Shown: positions 23,701-36,770 of the stretch, one piece after another
Layout of the letters: every line of letters begins with the position of its first letter
Position numbering within the stretch: position 1 is the first letter of the stretch
Assembly: GCA_024305405.1 (NCBI GenBank)
Contig: JAKNDB010000109.1
Span: 3,224,001-3,288,000, forward strand
Reading direction: 5' to 3'
Length of the DNA stretch: 64,000 bases
Origin: Dirofilaria immitis
Taxonomy: Eukaryota > Nematoda > Chromadorea > Rhabditida > Onchocercidae
Translations under genes and position numbers: made by a program
Notes under the pieces: model-generated
The model's input: the letters and a program-made list of their open reading frames with translations, nothing else
What the model was told of the DNA's origin: nothing
Database searches by the model: none

Positions 23701-25143
23701 GCAGGATCACTAAACCAAATTACCTCCAGTTTTCTTTGCTAACGAATAATAATCAATAAGTAAAACCTCTTAGTTATAACAACTAAATTTTGCAGACTGC
23801 ATACCTCTACAACAGCAACAAACCGATAACCAGAAATCTATTAAAAAGAAATTAACACTCATAAGAGGGAAAAACACTCATAGAAAGCTATGTGCCAAGA
23901 TTACGGTTGATGGACAATTCGAGAATATATAATGCGATAAAAGCTACTGTTGATGTGTTGATGAAAAACGCATTGAAATTTTGGAACTAAACCATAAGAA
24001 AAATTGGCTCAACGAATTGTATACGTCAGTCTTCCGCAAAAATTTATTCTTATGAAAAAATAATTTTTGCTAAATTTATATTTATTGATCTTGAGAATTC
24101 AAAAACAATTTTACATTCGTTTACAAATCGTTAGAACAGAGAGAACAATAAATTTCAAATAAGTGATAATTGCTTAATTTCCTCTCTTAATTATACTATT
24201 TAGAAAATAGAGGTTGTGGGGTTACGATGTGTCAAAAGTATGCCATTTTTGTTTTAAAACGAACGGTGAAAGTGTCCACTGGGTGACTACAAGAATTTTT
24301 CTGAAGAGGTGAAATGTATTAGTAATATTTGACATATGCAAAATTGCTAAGCCTAACTACGTAAAACCTCCATGTCAATCGGTACCTTAAATGTAAACTT
24401 AGATAACTTTAACCAATTTGAATTCGACCTAATTTCAATTTTTTTAAGCATAAATTTCATATAGACTAATTCAGTATGATGAGTTAATCGGTTATGTGTG
24501 TGTTTTAGCAAGCAATTGGATTTAAAAGATTTTCATATTCATGGCTTTATTAAGTTTCTATCCAAATGGATCAGCGATGACTTATCAAACGGCGTGACAG
24601 TATTATGTCATTCAAATCAATGTTACCTAGCTATTAGTATTATCAAGTAGCTTGAATTCTACAAATCATTGTTTTACCTATTAATTTACTGCCTTCAAGG
24701 GTAATAATTAAAAAGATTCGAGAGACTCCAACAATGGTCAGTCTTTTTTTCTTTTGAAATTAAAAACAGATTCGCTTAAATAAATAATCACAACGTATAA
24801 TTTTTTTCCATGGCAATCATTTACATAAAATATTTAAGATGACTTTGATGATTGTGGCCTAGCCAGTTGTTCTTTTAAAAACTTTTAAAACTTTTGAAAA
24901 TACGGTAATGAATTTTATTCCATCTTTAACTGGTCAAACTATGTGCAATAACTCTGAAATATCTATCAAAAAATTCAGATTTCGTAAGCTCATCTTCTTA
25001 GATCTAGTCAAAAAAATTCAAAAGAAATTTTCATGGACCATTCAAATTTTAGTCATAATTTAATTCGTTTTAAATCTTTAAAATCATAATTTTATTTTAT
25101 CATATCGGTTTTAACAATTTTGGATTTTGCCGCACACTCCCAG
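20715..25143. other. Non-coding, AT-rich
   Basis: No gene supported. A small open frame at 23545-23679 (plus, MPCVRVCTLPDKTTG then basic residues) is too short and unmatched to call. An inverted repeat is listed separately. Confidence 0.5.
23667..23853. repeat. Inverted repeat, ~27 bp arms
   Basis: Left arm 23667-23693 and right arm 23826-23853 are reverse complements apart from one extra A/T in a homopolymer; the core is TAATAGATTTCTGGTTAT. The loop is about 130 bases. This could be the remains of a short non-autonomous DNA element or a long hairpin. No target-site duplication was identified. Confidence 0.65.
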
Positions 25144-25319
25144 AATCGATATTGCACAGAGGAAGTTCCGTACCGGTTTTATCACAATTCTGTAAAAGTG
25201 GAGAATCTGAATGTAATGTTGATTCAAATTGTTCAGAACAAGCAAACTGCTGTTTGGATACATGTAACTTGAAATGTGTAATCGATAGTACACATATTCA
25301 TCATTTTCGTGTTGATTAG
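25144..25319 (+). CDS. WAP-type cysteine-rich exon (partial gene)
   Basis: Open frame of 58 codons after a good acceptor (ACACTCCCAG), ending in TAG at 25317-25319. It contains C-x5-C-x5-CC-x3-C-x3-C (SECNVDSNC, SEQANCC, LDTC, NLKC). This is the spacing of the second half of a WAP four-disulfide-core domain, and another Cys lies just before it (QFCKSGE). WAP proteins are secreted and often inhibit serine proteases. The first WAP cysteine and a signal peptide would have to be in an upstream exon, which I could not find; one alternative is that the exon begins earlier, including FCRTLPES. It is a real domain by pattern but an incomplete gene model. Confidence 0.55.
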
Positions 25320-25909
25320 TCCAGCTAAGGGAACAGTTGATTGCCAAAGGTTAAATTTGCAAATAAAATTATGTTTAATTAGTTTTTGTCATAAGTCATT
25401 CCAAGTTAAAGAACACGGTCGTGAAGTTTTGTGCGTCTTTTTCTTTTACTGTAATAAGAAAGTATACCCTTAGCGAAAGAACTTGAAAAACATTTTTTCA
25501 AATCAGCATAAGAACACTTCTTTTATTCACTAATTTTCTATTACTTTCTCACCTCCCTTTAAAGGCTATTGTAAAAGGTGGAAGATGTGACTGATGCCTG
25601 AAATTCGTCGATGTGCAAAATTTTTCGAAATTAAGATTTAAATTGAAGGCACAAAATGCAGCAAATTTGGGATACGCACAAACACTACAGCATTGTAATT
25701 TGGGAAAGTGCACTATATAATGGATCAGGACTGTTCTGGTATTAAAAATGTTGTACATACTGTGTTTGATTATTTCTTACTAAAATAGCAGGTAAATTCT
25801 TTTACTAGTCTTGTTTTCTCTTTCCTCCAATATTTAAGTAGCATTTAGTTAATTATTTTATTAACATTAATTTTAAGTTTTGAAAGTTGTTCTTTAATTC
25901 ATTTATCAG

Positions 25910-26203
25910 AAGAAGCAAGTTAATTGATCAAATTTTTGGAATTTTTAAATATAAAGTAAATTATTACTTTGGAAGTCTGCTGTTAGACAATCACAGAACT
26001 GCAGCATGTCTTCATGAAGTTATTACGCAATATCCAAAAGCACTAAAGTGTAAAACGATGAAGGAAATTATGAACAGATGCAATACAATGATAGTATTTG
26101 TTGTGTTGATACAGTGAACGATAATGAAATTCCAGCAATTCGAGCAGCATTACACACAAAGAGTGAGGGCATAGAAACTGTTTATAAATTGATGTCATAC
26201 TAA
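25910..26203 (+). pseudogene. Unassigned coding-like stretch, one frameshift
   Basis: Two adjoining open frames on the same strand read like one protein segment. The first runs from an acceptor (TTTATCAG) at 25909 through FGSLLLDNHRTAACLHEV and YPKALKCKTMKEIMNRCNT. The second runs from about 26090 through CVDTVNDNEIPAIRAALH to a TAA at 26201-26203. Joining them needs one extra base near 26085-26092. The composition is protein-like and unlike the flanks, but I do not recognise the family. It may be a terminal exon with a sequencing error, or a decayed gene or insertion. Confidence 0.35.
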
Positions 26204-28221
26204 TCAAGTGACAACTCTTCATCAGTTTGAAATGCAGTTGCGTGAAAGAGTTACAAAGATATTCTGTGTTATTACCTTATTTTTCAATAAGCTTATTGTT
26301 ATTATTTACTTATTGAAAAAATTCGCTTCTTCTGATCGTTTATAAATTATTTCAATATGCATTCCCGAAATTTGTAGTGAATCTCTCTAGCGCTGGAACT
26401 GATCATTTGTTCAGTATGGCAGTTTCCTAATTGTGGCATGCATCGGACTACTTTCATGCGTATTTAGATTTACGATGATATTAAAAGTTTTGAAACTCTG
26501 ACTGCTAGGCATCGAAGTTGAAAGTTTTGAGCACCATGTTCTTAAATGGTCAGTTTATTTGGATCAATAAGGTCAGCAGCAAAGTAATCAGTATTAATGG
26601 AGATAAAATATTTAAATCAATTCAGGGTTATTGCATTAAATTATGCACTGCAAAAACGTGACTTGTTCTTGAGAGTCCAATCACTAACTTTCGGGCTGAT
26701 ATGAGTTTCATTCGGTTACTACCAAAACTATTTCGAATGAACTTAAAATTTGAATTCAGTAACTAATTGAGGACAGCATTTTATTAGCGTGTTATTTTAA
26801 AAGCAAAGAAATTCGAAAACAGTCATAAAGATCCTCTACAATGCGAAGTGTTTCAGCTGCCGGCATCTCTTTGCACGCATAGGATATACCTTATTCTCGT
26901 ATTCTTTCATTTCGTGACAGTACTTCTAACCACAAGGAATCACGAAAGTTATTTGGAAATGCTGTGATAACGACTTGTAAAGATCTTTTTCTTTTATACA
27001 CATTTTCTGTTGAAAGATTGCATAGCAGTTGGGCGCTATAGATTTATAAAAGAGACGATTGTGAATCTGCTAGAAGAAGAATTACTCACGTCCGTATTTT
27101 CCCAAACCTGTTCATACAAAACTCATCTACAGACCATTCAAAATCCACTTTCTCCTTCCTCGAACTTATATTATTAGTCCCTGAATCATAATTCGCATCT
27201 CAGTTTAAATTTCGCATTCATTCCCGGCGGCATGCAACGAGAATGCAACAAATGAATTTGGCTATGATCTATTGTCATTTAGCACTAGGATCTGGAGGAT
27301 TTGATTTGTAGGAAGTTTGATGAGATGAAGGGTACTATATTGGGATGAGGTATTATATATGGGATTGTTGGCGATAACTGAGGAATATAGAAATGACAAC
27401 AGCCAATGTAGCCAGGATCAAAGAAATTTTTAAATGAATGTTTAGATAGTAGTATATAATTACAATAACGGTCAGGATATTTCTAGCAGAACGAAATAAA
27501 ATGCTGATTATCACAACTGAAATTTTGAGAATTTCGGCTGCAATTTTTAACTGGCATGTTAGATTTTGGAATTACTAAATTCGCATTTTACTTCGGTTAC
27601 AGTTGTGAGCGGATATTTCTAATAAAGTGTCGAAATTAGAGTAATAGAATTCTCATAAACAAAAGGAAAGCAACTAAGTGCAAAACAGAAGAAGGGATAA
27701 CAGAAAATGAAGGTAAAGAACGATAGAAGAAAGATTATTATTCTTCATCTATCGTTCGTTGCATCCTTTCGATTGACAAGGATTTTCAGGAAAGAATTTT
27801 CGGGTCTTGTGTTCAGATTCCAAGTCGAAAATAAGGTGTAGAAATTAGTGAGACATTTTTGTCATTTAATAAGGCAATGCTCATATAGATGTTTTGAAGT
27901 GTTGTTATTCTTAAAATTTTCTTGGATGATGGAAGCTATAAGAAAATAAGGAAAATAGAAGATGTCAGGGATTTGAACTGAGCTTAGATTACTGGAAAAC
28001 TCGAAGTGTAGGACTGTTTCAACTTGCCAGGATAAACCCAGTCAAAATGTTAGAGGAATTTACATTGTAAAAACCATCTAGTTTCGAAGATGCATCTCTT
28101 GATAACGGAAAGAATAACGGAAAAGATCAGCAGAGAAATTAATTCGTCGCTTCAGGTCGAGAATCAATCTTGGGTCATCTGTTATGGACATAAGGTGAAA
28201 TAAACAATAAGACGAGTTGCG
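26204..28221. other. Intergenic, no supported gene
   Basis: AT-rich, no long open frame with recognisable content. A near-perfect hairpin lies at 27718-27760 (arms GAACGATAGAAGAA and its imperfect complement around a 9-base loop). Confidence 0.5.
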
Positions 28222-31200
28222 ATGGCTATGTCTCGACTTTCGTTGTCATTTCTCCGGCGCGCATTAAATTTGCAATTTTTGAGAGCAAAACAGCAAGAAA
28301 TTCGTGTGACAAATATTTTTTACTCGGTTAAAGTGGCTTCTAAAGTGAATTCAAGTGGTTTAGATTTGCTGATTACAAATCTCATTCAGGAAAGCAGGAT
28401 CGATGGAGTTGAAATCAATACAGTTACAGTATTGAAGGCCTCAGAAAAGTAGTGCTACAATTATTTTTGGATTATTTATTAATCTGTGATTTTTGCTAAG
28501 ATTTACCATTTTGACTTTAAATTATTTTAGTTATGTTTGCAAATAATAGATGCACATGGACTATTCGTTTTAGTGTTACTTGCATAATGGTAGTGATGAT
28601 TTTAGATAGCACGGAGTTAAGGAAGTCGAAACTGTAGTAAATTGATTGTGGAAACTTTAGTAGAATTGATGTGAAGCTTTTTTTGTCACATTTTTTCTGT
28701 GATGAATTAGTAGTTTATAATGCGTTTTATTGTTGTTATTTTAAATTAAGTGCAGTTCTAGATTTGCTCAAAACTGGATTCAATCAGTGGTGAAATTTCT
28801 GTAAGAATTTTAACACGTTTTGCTGAAGCTTGCTAATGGAAATGTAGATATCCAGAGAGCAGCAGGTTATCTAAAGAAGTAAGTCTGCTAAGCAATTTAA
28901 AAATATATTCGGTTGAAAATAGTGAAGTTAGTTTAATCTGTATTAATTATCTATGTTTCATTTATGGATTTCTTTTATTGAAAGAACTGGATGACATTAG
29001 ATATACTTTCACGCCTTTAACCAATTTTTATTGATCTGCATTCTGTTAAAGTCATTTCTAATGTGATATATTTTAATTGAGTTTCGATATAATTTTGAAG
29101 ATTTGAGATAGAAAAAAGTATTTTTATAGAAATATTTTACCCTGCATGTTATTAGATTCTTTACTTAACTAATGTTTTTGAGGGAATTGCTAACTGAAAT
29201 GGATAAATCATTAAAAATTGAAAAGCTGAATATAAACTCAACGCTTGAAACTTTGTACGCATTAATTGTCCTCAGAACTGACTCAAGAATCCATCTTTGA
29301 AACATTGATCGATATATTAAGACAACAATTTTCAACCGATCTGTTCTCTGTCCCAGTCTCATCATTGGTCCGTTTAGTTGCTTTAGTGAGCAGCAAAAGA
29401 TTCGCTTGCCGGATGATTTGTTTCGTCAAATGAAGGAATTGTTGCAGCTGAAGGCAAGGTTTGTGTCGTTTTGTTATTCTTTTTCATTTGAAATTGCTTC
29501 TTCTTTGGGAAAAGATGATCTCTTGGGCATTTATTAATATGGAGTCTATAGTAATATTTTAATTTGCAAAATGATAGTTTACTGATAACATAGTAAGTTA
29601 TATCCCTTTCCTTATGTAAAATCATCAGTACTTTCAATTCCAGGATTGAGTTCATTTCATGATATTTCTGTTATTCTTCTTAGTTCAGTAACAAGTGTTT
29701 TAAAACGTAAACTGTGAAGGATTTATGGAAAGAAATTTCGTCCATATGTGATTTGTTTACAAAAAAAATGTATATATTTCAGTGAAATCACAGAACCAAA
29801 GACATCGTTCCCGTAATTGTATGTTGGAATAAAAACGATAACTGGTTCAATATATTTGTTGAAAAAGCAAAAAGTTGTATGTCTTCGATGTCTTCCAATG
29901 AACTTATAGGCATGATAGCAAATTTAGCAAGGAGTTCAAGTCGACCTCCCCAGGTTTTGCGTCTTATTTGTGATACGCTTGAGCAGAATAAGCAGGACTT
30001 AACAGTTAGTATTTCGTTTAATATTACTTATGCTTGTATATTATTTCATTGCCGGGCTCGATTTCTGATCGAGATAAAATGTTAATAATTAAAGATTTTA
30101 TCGATATAACAGTTTTTAGTTGCAAAATGTAACAAATCGATCACTTTTTTAGGTTAATCAGCTCATGTTATTAGCACAGTCGGCTGCAAAATTGCGATTA
30201 ATGGATAGTAGACTTCGACGAATTATAGCTGCCGAAACTTTTGCCAATATCAGTGGTTTCATCAAGTGGTCGCAGATTAATGCTGTTGTTAAAGCGATGG
30301 CAAAATTACATATTGGCCATGTTCCAACATGGAATGCTATTGCTGCATGGATCAACAATAATCGAATGTTGGTTTTAAAATTCGTATAGAGAATTCAAGT
30401 TATCAGTGCAATTATTGATATCGTTTTCTATTATAGCTGATCTTATCATGATTATCAATCGTTGTTCGTATAACAGATTACCGTTAATCGTTTTTATTGT
30501 TATTATGATTATAATTGTCATATAATATTATTATTGTTGATCGTGTGATTATATTCTTTTTATATTCGGTTGTGTTTTTTCAGTTCTCATTAGAACACTT
30601 GAAGGAAGTTATTTTTATTAAATTCACAATTTTTTTGTGATTACTTTGTTACCAGGAATGCTACACCTACCGAATTGTCATACGCTGTGCACTGGTGTGC
30701 AATTGCTGGAAAAAGGCGATTTAATTCAAGAAGCCAGTGGGTACCTATGCGAAAAATTAAATTTCTCAGGTGTTGGTTCGCCTAAGACATGGCTTAGCAC
30801 AATATATGCTTTAGCAGCATGTGACAAACTATCACCAGAATTGGGACAAACTGTCTTACAGCCGTCATTCGTTGCAAATTTATTAGAAGGGTTCGAAAAA
30901 TTTTTATTTTTATCGTAAATTTTTGATTTGAATAACACATTTTCGAAAATTATTTTCAGGTTGACATTTTTGTTCTTATCATTTCAATAGTTTGGATTTT
31001 TAGATTGGTTGATTTCCGAAAACTAATGGCAGTAACAACTATTGCTCAAGTGCAACATTTCTTGAAAGTAATATCAAGTAAAGCTTGTCATGGACCTTCA
31101 GTGGATATTTTTGATCTTATGCAGTTCTCATCAACAATTGTGGTTTGTTTTGAATCTTTCTTACCAGGTCTAATTCTTTTCCACAGTGTGGTTGGAGTAT

Positions 31201-32042
31201 AGAAATATAACATGTAAAAGAATTTTTCAAGAAAAATTAATCGAGAATTGCGACAAAAACTATTTTTACTTCATTTTATCGTTCCTTATATTTATTAGGT
31301 TAAATAGCTGAAAAATGTTTTTATTTGAGAATGATATGGCTTTGAAGTTGCGTTACGGGAAGAGCGAAGAACGAAATGTTCGGAATTTCCATTCATTATT
31401 GCATAAACTAGTTCCGGTGAATTCGCATGCATTTCCTCCTGCTCTTACTGAAGATGGTATCTTTGTTAATGCAGTCATCAAGCTTGATGTTAGAGAGAAT
31501 CGTTTTATTCCACTGAACCGTTTCGAGGAAACGAGGGTACCTCGTTTGGCTGTGATTTATCTCTCTTGGAAAGATCGCACTTTACCAGTGAGGATTTGTC
31601 ATTGATCATATATTATGAAAAATGCAAATATTTTTTGTTCTTACTAAATTACACTTAGTTTTTGGTTCTTTTCTGGCAAGTATAATTTCATTTAGCTTCC
31701 GTGAAGGTTCCATTTTCTAACTGATTACAGTGTGATGATGACGATAAAAGGACTTTGATGGGACCACTGCTGCTAAATATTCGTTTGCTGAAAGCCAGAG
31801 GATTCATTCCTGTGTTATTTTCACAGGATGATTTCGATTCGAACACATCATTGAAGCAACAATTTACTCGTATTAAAACAAAACTTGAAGAGGCCTCAGA
31901 TGATACAAAAGTAGATGATGATTATTCATTGTTTCGATTTCTTTCAGCTTTCGAAAATGTAGATCGGGAAAATCATGATGAAATTCTAATTCTGTCTGAT
32001 TTTATCATGGGATATAATAATATTGCTGTTAATACAGAATGA
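28222..32042 (+). CDS. RAP-domain / FASTK-like protein, probably mitochondrial
   Basis: Likely a mitochondrial RNA-binding or RNA-processing factor of the FASTK/RAP type. Exons are 28222-28428 (ATG; bas-rich amphipathic start MAMSRLSLSFLRRALNLQFL typical of a mitochondrial presequence), possibly 28829-28878, then 29276-29458, 29794-30004, 30153-30367, 30656-30890, 31004-31142, 31330-31587 and 31731-32042 (TGA). Phases agree from 29458 onward. The middle exons form helical repeats (INAVVKAMAKLHIGHVPTWN, PTELSYAVHWCAIAGK) like those of FASTK proteins. The last two exons read as a RAP domain (RLAVIYLSWKDRT, then LLNIRLLKARGFIPVL), with an acidic tail. Two single-base frame breaks occur at A runs: one base short at 29395-29398 and one extra at 30710-30714. 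I take these as sequence errors. The join between exon 1 and 29276 is unresolved. Confidence 0.7.
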
Positions 32043-35000
32043 AGACCGATTGTTTTTTCATCTTTCGAGTACAACGAATTATCTGTAACGTTACCTATTA
32101 TCTTTAGAACAAAACGGGATATTTTTCCATGTGTTTTTGTTATTTAATAGGTTTTATTCAAACGCATATGTTGCTTTAAAAGAACTAATAAAGATTTTAG
32201 CCATGGAAAAAATATCGCGTTTTGGATTAATTCTAAAAAATTGGTCAAGTGTTCCATTTTCAGTTGTGTTTGTCTAACATGTAGATAACATATTTCTTAT
32301 GTATGGTTTTACAAGTTCATCACATGACTAGAATTTTCATTTTCTTTCTGCGTTCATGTGACGAACTTGGGTTGATAATTAACTAGTCTAAATATGAGTG
32401 AGAATAAATTCTAGATAAAAATTGGAAGAATTTCCGATGAATTGTGTTTAGCGATTCTCTTCGGTTTAGATTTTCAAACTAATTGTGTAATGAAATCGTC
32501 TCGAATTAATATTTTTGTTAAAATTATGTATGACGAAGTTCTTGATTATTAAAAAATAAAAAAATTGAGGTATTGGTGTTCTTGTGCACATATTTAAGCA
32601 AGAATGACTATGGAGAAAAGTTTTACACAGACAAAAAGGAATCGGAATGTTTTTAAAAATTAAGCATTTATTACGCCAAGAGATTTATTTACAAATACTG
32701 ATTTCCACTGGGGAGGAATAGATTTTAAAATATCATTTTATGGGTTTATGATTCTGCACATGATTCAATTTGGACATGAAACAGGGATCATCCCGTGTAT
32801 TGGAGTTCGGCATTCCAATGAAACGGAAGTTTCTTGAAGACCGAGAATACAACGTTTCAGCATTTTTATTTTCCTATCGCATTTTCAGAAAACTCTTCCT
32901 AAGCTCTTTATAGGGAAGATCAATTAGCTAACTGATATTAGATTTTCCCTCTTTCTAGTTCATTTCGTAATATGAAGACATTGAAAAATGCTGTTTATTG
33001 TGTGGCTTTAATTGTTTTACATTAAAGGGCGGAATACTAGGATCTTAATTATTCAACATCATGCTTATCAAAGTGATGATATAGCTAAACATCGAATACA
33101 ATATGCGTTCATGAAAATGATTTTGATATCGACGCCAAATCATTCCGTTTAATCCAATTACTGAATTGAGCTATCATGGTTCGGAATATTTATCTCCAGC
33201 CCTACGACATTGTGCCATTTTCTCTTTAATCTGCTCGAGATATTTTCTGAAATATAGTCAACTGTTGCTGTTTACGCACTACCTTGATCTGCTTAAATTT
33301 CATTTTATGGAAATATTTTTCATTTATGGATTGAAAATGTGAAACTTCGAATTCGCAAATTGAAAAATTCTTATCATTTAAATTAATTGAAATTCACAAC
33401 CTTCATTGATCCCCGTTCATACTTTTTTAAATTAAACCTGTAACCAGTTCTCTCACCTATCTCTTTTCACTACTGATTCATTCCATTCCCCACACTTTCT
33501 CCTTAATCATACCTCATCTTTACTGTGCTATCTTGTTCAACATGGCTACAATTTCCACATAAATTATGGTTCCTTACCATATCTTAGTATATGTCATGTG
33601 AGTTTCTTGCAAGGAAGTAGCATAAAATTTCGATAGTAAAAGACAAGAAAGTAGAAAAAGAAAATGCTTCCTTTCTCTTTTTTAAATTTGGAAATCATTA
33701 AATGAATCCACTTACTGCTTTTATGAAGCATTCATTTTAACTATAAAAAACTTTGACACTTTTTTGTCCTCTATTCATTACATTCAAAATCAAACACTTC
33801 TCACAAAAAGACCACACTTTATTAAATCACAAATTACTGTCCGACAGCATCATAATCTTTTCATGCGGCATCATTTAATGTAACCTGGTCATGTGACACG
33901 TTTGTTCATCCTGATTTAGGAAAAAAACTGTGTCATGTCAAAAGAGAATAAAAGCGTAGGAGAGAAAAAAATAGAGTTTCCAAGATACTTTTTTCAACTC
34001 CTTCTTTGTTCTGTTTGGTATTGCTATTGTAGATGGCTGTGAAGGAAAAATAATTATTGATGTTAATCTTTACTGTAGGATGAACTTAACTGAAAGTTTT
34101 AAAGATGGAGTAAAACATTTGGAAGAAATTTGCTTAAATTATTAATTGCAAGACGAATAATATAATCTCTTATTGATAATTTAAAGCCATCGATGGCTTA
34201 ATCCTTAAAAAGTGTTGGCATAAAAATAGCTTTATTCTGACATAGTAATTTGATCGCTCAAATCCTGGATTTTTACTACAAAATAGAAAAATTTTGGCTT
34301 GTATTCATATTACTCTTAAAACAAAAACTGATTTCGATTCAGTGATTCAGACAAACATTCAATTTCATGAAAGATTTTTCTAGCATAATTCCTTGGATCA
34401 ACATGTATCTCATTCTGTAGCTCTATAAGTGATTCTACAAAAGACTTCATCAATACTTTTAAATTTGCCAATTCCAAAATTAAATTGAAGTATAAAACTA
34501 ATCGTATAAAGTGATGGCTTTATTTTGAATTCTACTCCCTATAAAGAAGCTGTTACTTTGTAGAACTTTAGGAGATTTTTTTAGAATTATTTCATTTTAC
34601 GTTTTCAAGTTTGGAATCTATTGATTCTATTAATGGAAGTATTATCTGCAGTGAAATATGGTTGGCTAATTTAATTAAATCAAAAAAGCAAGTGATGAAA
34701 AAAATTTTTGACGGAAAGTTTAGATATTTAGCATATATTAGAATACTTGGTATTAATCAATTTCTGATATACAGAAATATTTTTCGCAGCACTTTTTCAA
34801 TCGGTTACAAAATTTTGTCTAGAATCTGTTTATTAAGAAACTAAGTAACAGAAGATTCAAGAAATTTTACTTAAATCTTAATATTGTTTCAGGTCCACTT
34901 TTAAGTTGAATTTCAAAAATCTCAGTAATTATGCAATATAATACAATTACTCCTCTCCCCAGTTTTTGTAAAACTTTCTGTTTATATAAAAATCAAGTCA

Positions 35001-35838
35001 TAATTTTTCAACTAGTGTCAAAATGTGAAAATGCTACGTATGTTTTAAATTCAATTTCAAGGCGGCATCGAATTGAAAAATTATCCTACAAAAATGTATC
35101 ATGAGCTAAACAAAAGGATTTTCGTTAATATTTGAATTAGAATATGTATTCAAAAAACTTGGCATGACAATTTCTAATGCAATGCCTTGCTCTTTTTTGA
35201 TGTTCGCCTCAACTTCTATTTTAATATAATCTTTTTAACAATTTTTTAAAATTTTGCTCTTGGTTCAATTCCAATCATTTCTTGTACAAATCATATCGAA
35301 ACTTAGATGCAATACTTCTATCATTTTTGCATCCATTTTTTCACTCATATTTTCATACGTTCTTTACTCAAACCCATTCCTACTTCTTTTTGTAATAGTA
35401 AATTTTGGAGTTTTCTTTTTCTTCATACTTTTTCAGACTCATTTCTTTTGATGATTGTAAATATAAAAAGGATATCGCTAACTTATGTGTAATTCATTTA
35501 AAAATTTTAATTTTTATCTTATTTAAAAGAATTTAGACGAAATGCAGCAAATATCTAGGACGACATTTCAAGAAAAATAACATAAGTAAAAAACTCATCG
35601 AGCACAACTAATCAGCATTAATCGTTGGTACAGTAAACAAAGTTGTTTTCTATCTTCACAACTTGTATACTGTAGTCATTCAATGCATCATGAGAAAGAT
35701 ATTTGGCATTTGCGATAATACACAATTTTGTCGAGACAATTAATACTTATATATATGATTCAGTCATTTAATCTCTAAACTTGAGGTATTAAGTAATCAA
35801 ATTAGTAAATTATTTTCATAATTATTATCACCTGTAGT

Positions 35839-35988
35839 CTTCCTGTCGCATTACTATGGCAAAATATATTGCTAGTACGGTTAGATTACTGTTCCGATGC
35901 CAGCTCGAATCAAGAATTAAATGATGTTCAGCAAGATTTTGAAACAGAAATGGCTTTGCTTCCAATTGCAGGATTGAAGAATCAGTAG
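35839..35988 (+). other. Possible orphan terminal exon
   Basis: An open frame after an acceptor-like CACCTGTAG near 35838 ends in TAG at 35986-35988. Its C-terminal part (SSNQELNDVQQDFETEMALL) is acidic and protein-like, unlike the surrounding AT-rich translations. No partner exon or domain was found. Confidence 0.25.
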
Positions 35989-36371
35989 GGTAATTTTCTT
36001 TCCTTTCTTACCTATTTTAATCATTTGTACTTATTTAGAAAATCAAAAACCTCATCGATTTTCGTAACCGAAATGATTTAAGGGTAAAGAATTTTTCGAA
36101 TGAACGTCAAAATTCTAGCACTTCAAGTCATATGACACACGTTAGTGCCCTGCTTTTGTGTAAAGTTGTCATCGAAATGAGGTTTTTATTGCTTCAAAAA
36201 ATATTTCGATATTCGTTTTGATTGATCTTTTCTTCTGACGCTAGCCATAAATTAATGGCGTTGACAAAACACTGGACAGATTTCTTTCTTTTTGTTCAAT
36301 AAAAATCAATAACATGAGATGTTTGGTGTTCTATTACACCTTATTCAATTAAAGGGCATAAAGAGAATAAC

Positions 36372-36770
36372 TTGTTTCACATGAATTCAGGAAATGCAAA
36401 TAGGTTTTCTTCCTTAGTACCAAGTCCTATCTCACGGTGCTATTATTGCTTTGCCGTAATTAGGGGCGGCCCAATCTCAGTTTATGTTATGATAAATAGG
36501 ATCGAAACATTGTGTTTGATCACATTTCTCAACTGGACAACTAAGAAAGATACCGGATTTGTAATAAAATCATTTCGTCCCGACTTTGCTTCTGCTTCAT
36601 TCAGGATAATCACTTTAAAGCAACTGTACCCCATGCTTTCCTGTATGGTTATGGAACATACTACGATACCGCTTTCTCCTTCAATGATTATGTTGCTAAT
36701 TAGGGTAATTCAAGTTTTTTACTTTTTAATCAGAAATTTTAAAATGAATTTGTTTCATAAAAGCTATTAA
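36372..36770 (+). other. Unassigned 132-codon open frame
   Basis: The longest uninterrupted frame in the intergenic region, with a slightly higher GC content than its flanks. It begins MFHMNSGNANRFSSLVPSP and ends in TAA. A different frame over 36617-36707 also reads protein-like (FKATVPHAFLYGYGTYYDTA), which suggests a decayed or error-containing coding segment. No family is recognised on either strand. Confidence 0.2.

Noticed and set aside
35254..35492. Hydrophobic, Phe/Leu-rich open frames suggesting membrane proteins
   Set aside because: T-rich DNA gives Phe/Leu/Ile/Ser frames by chance; no motif or splice support.
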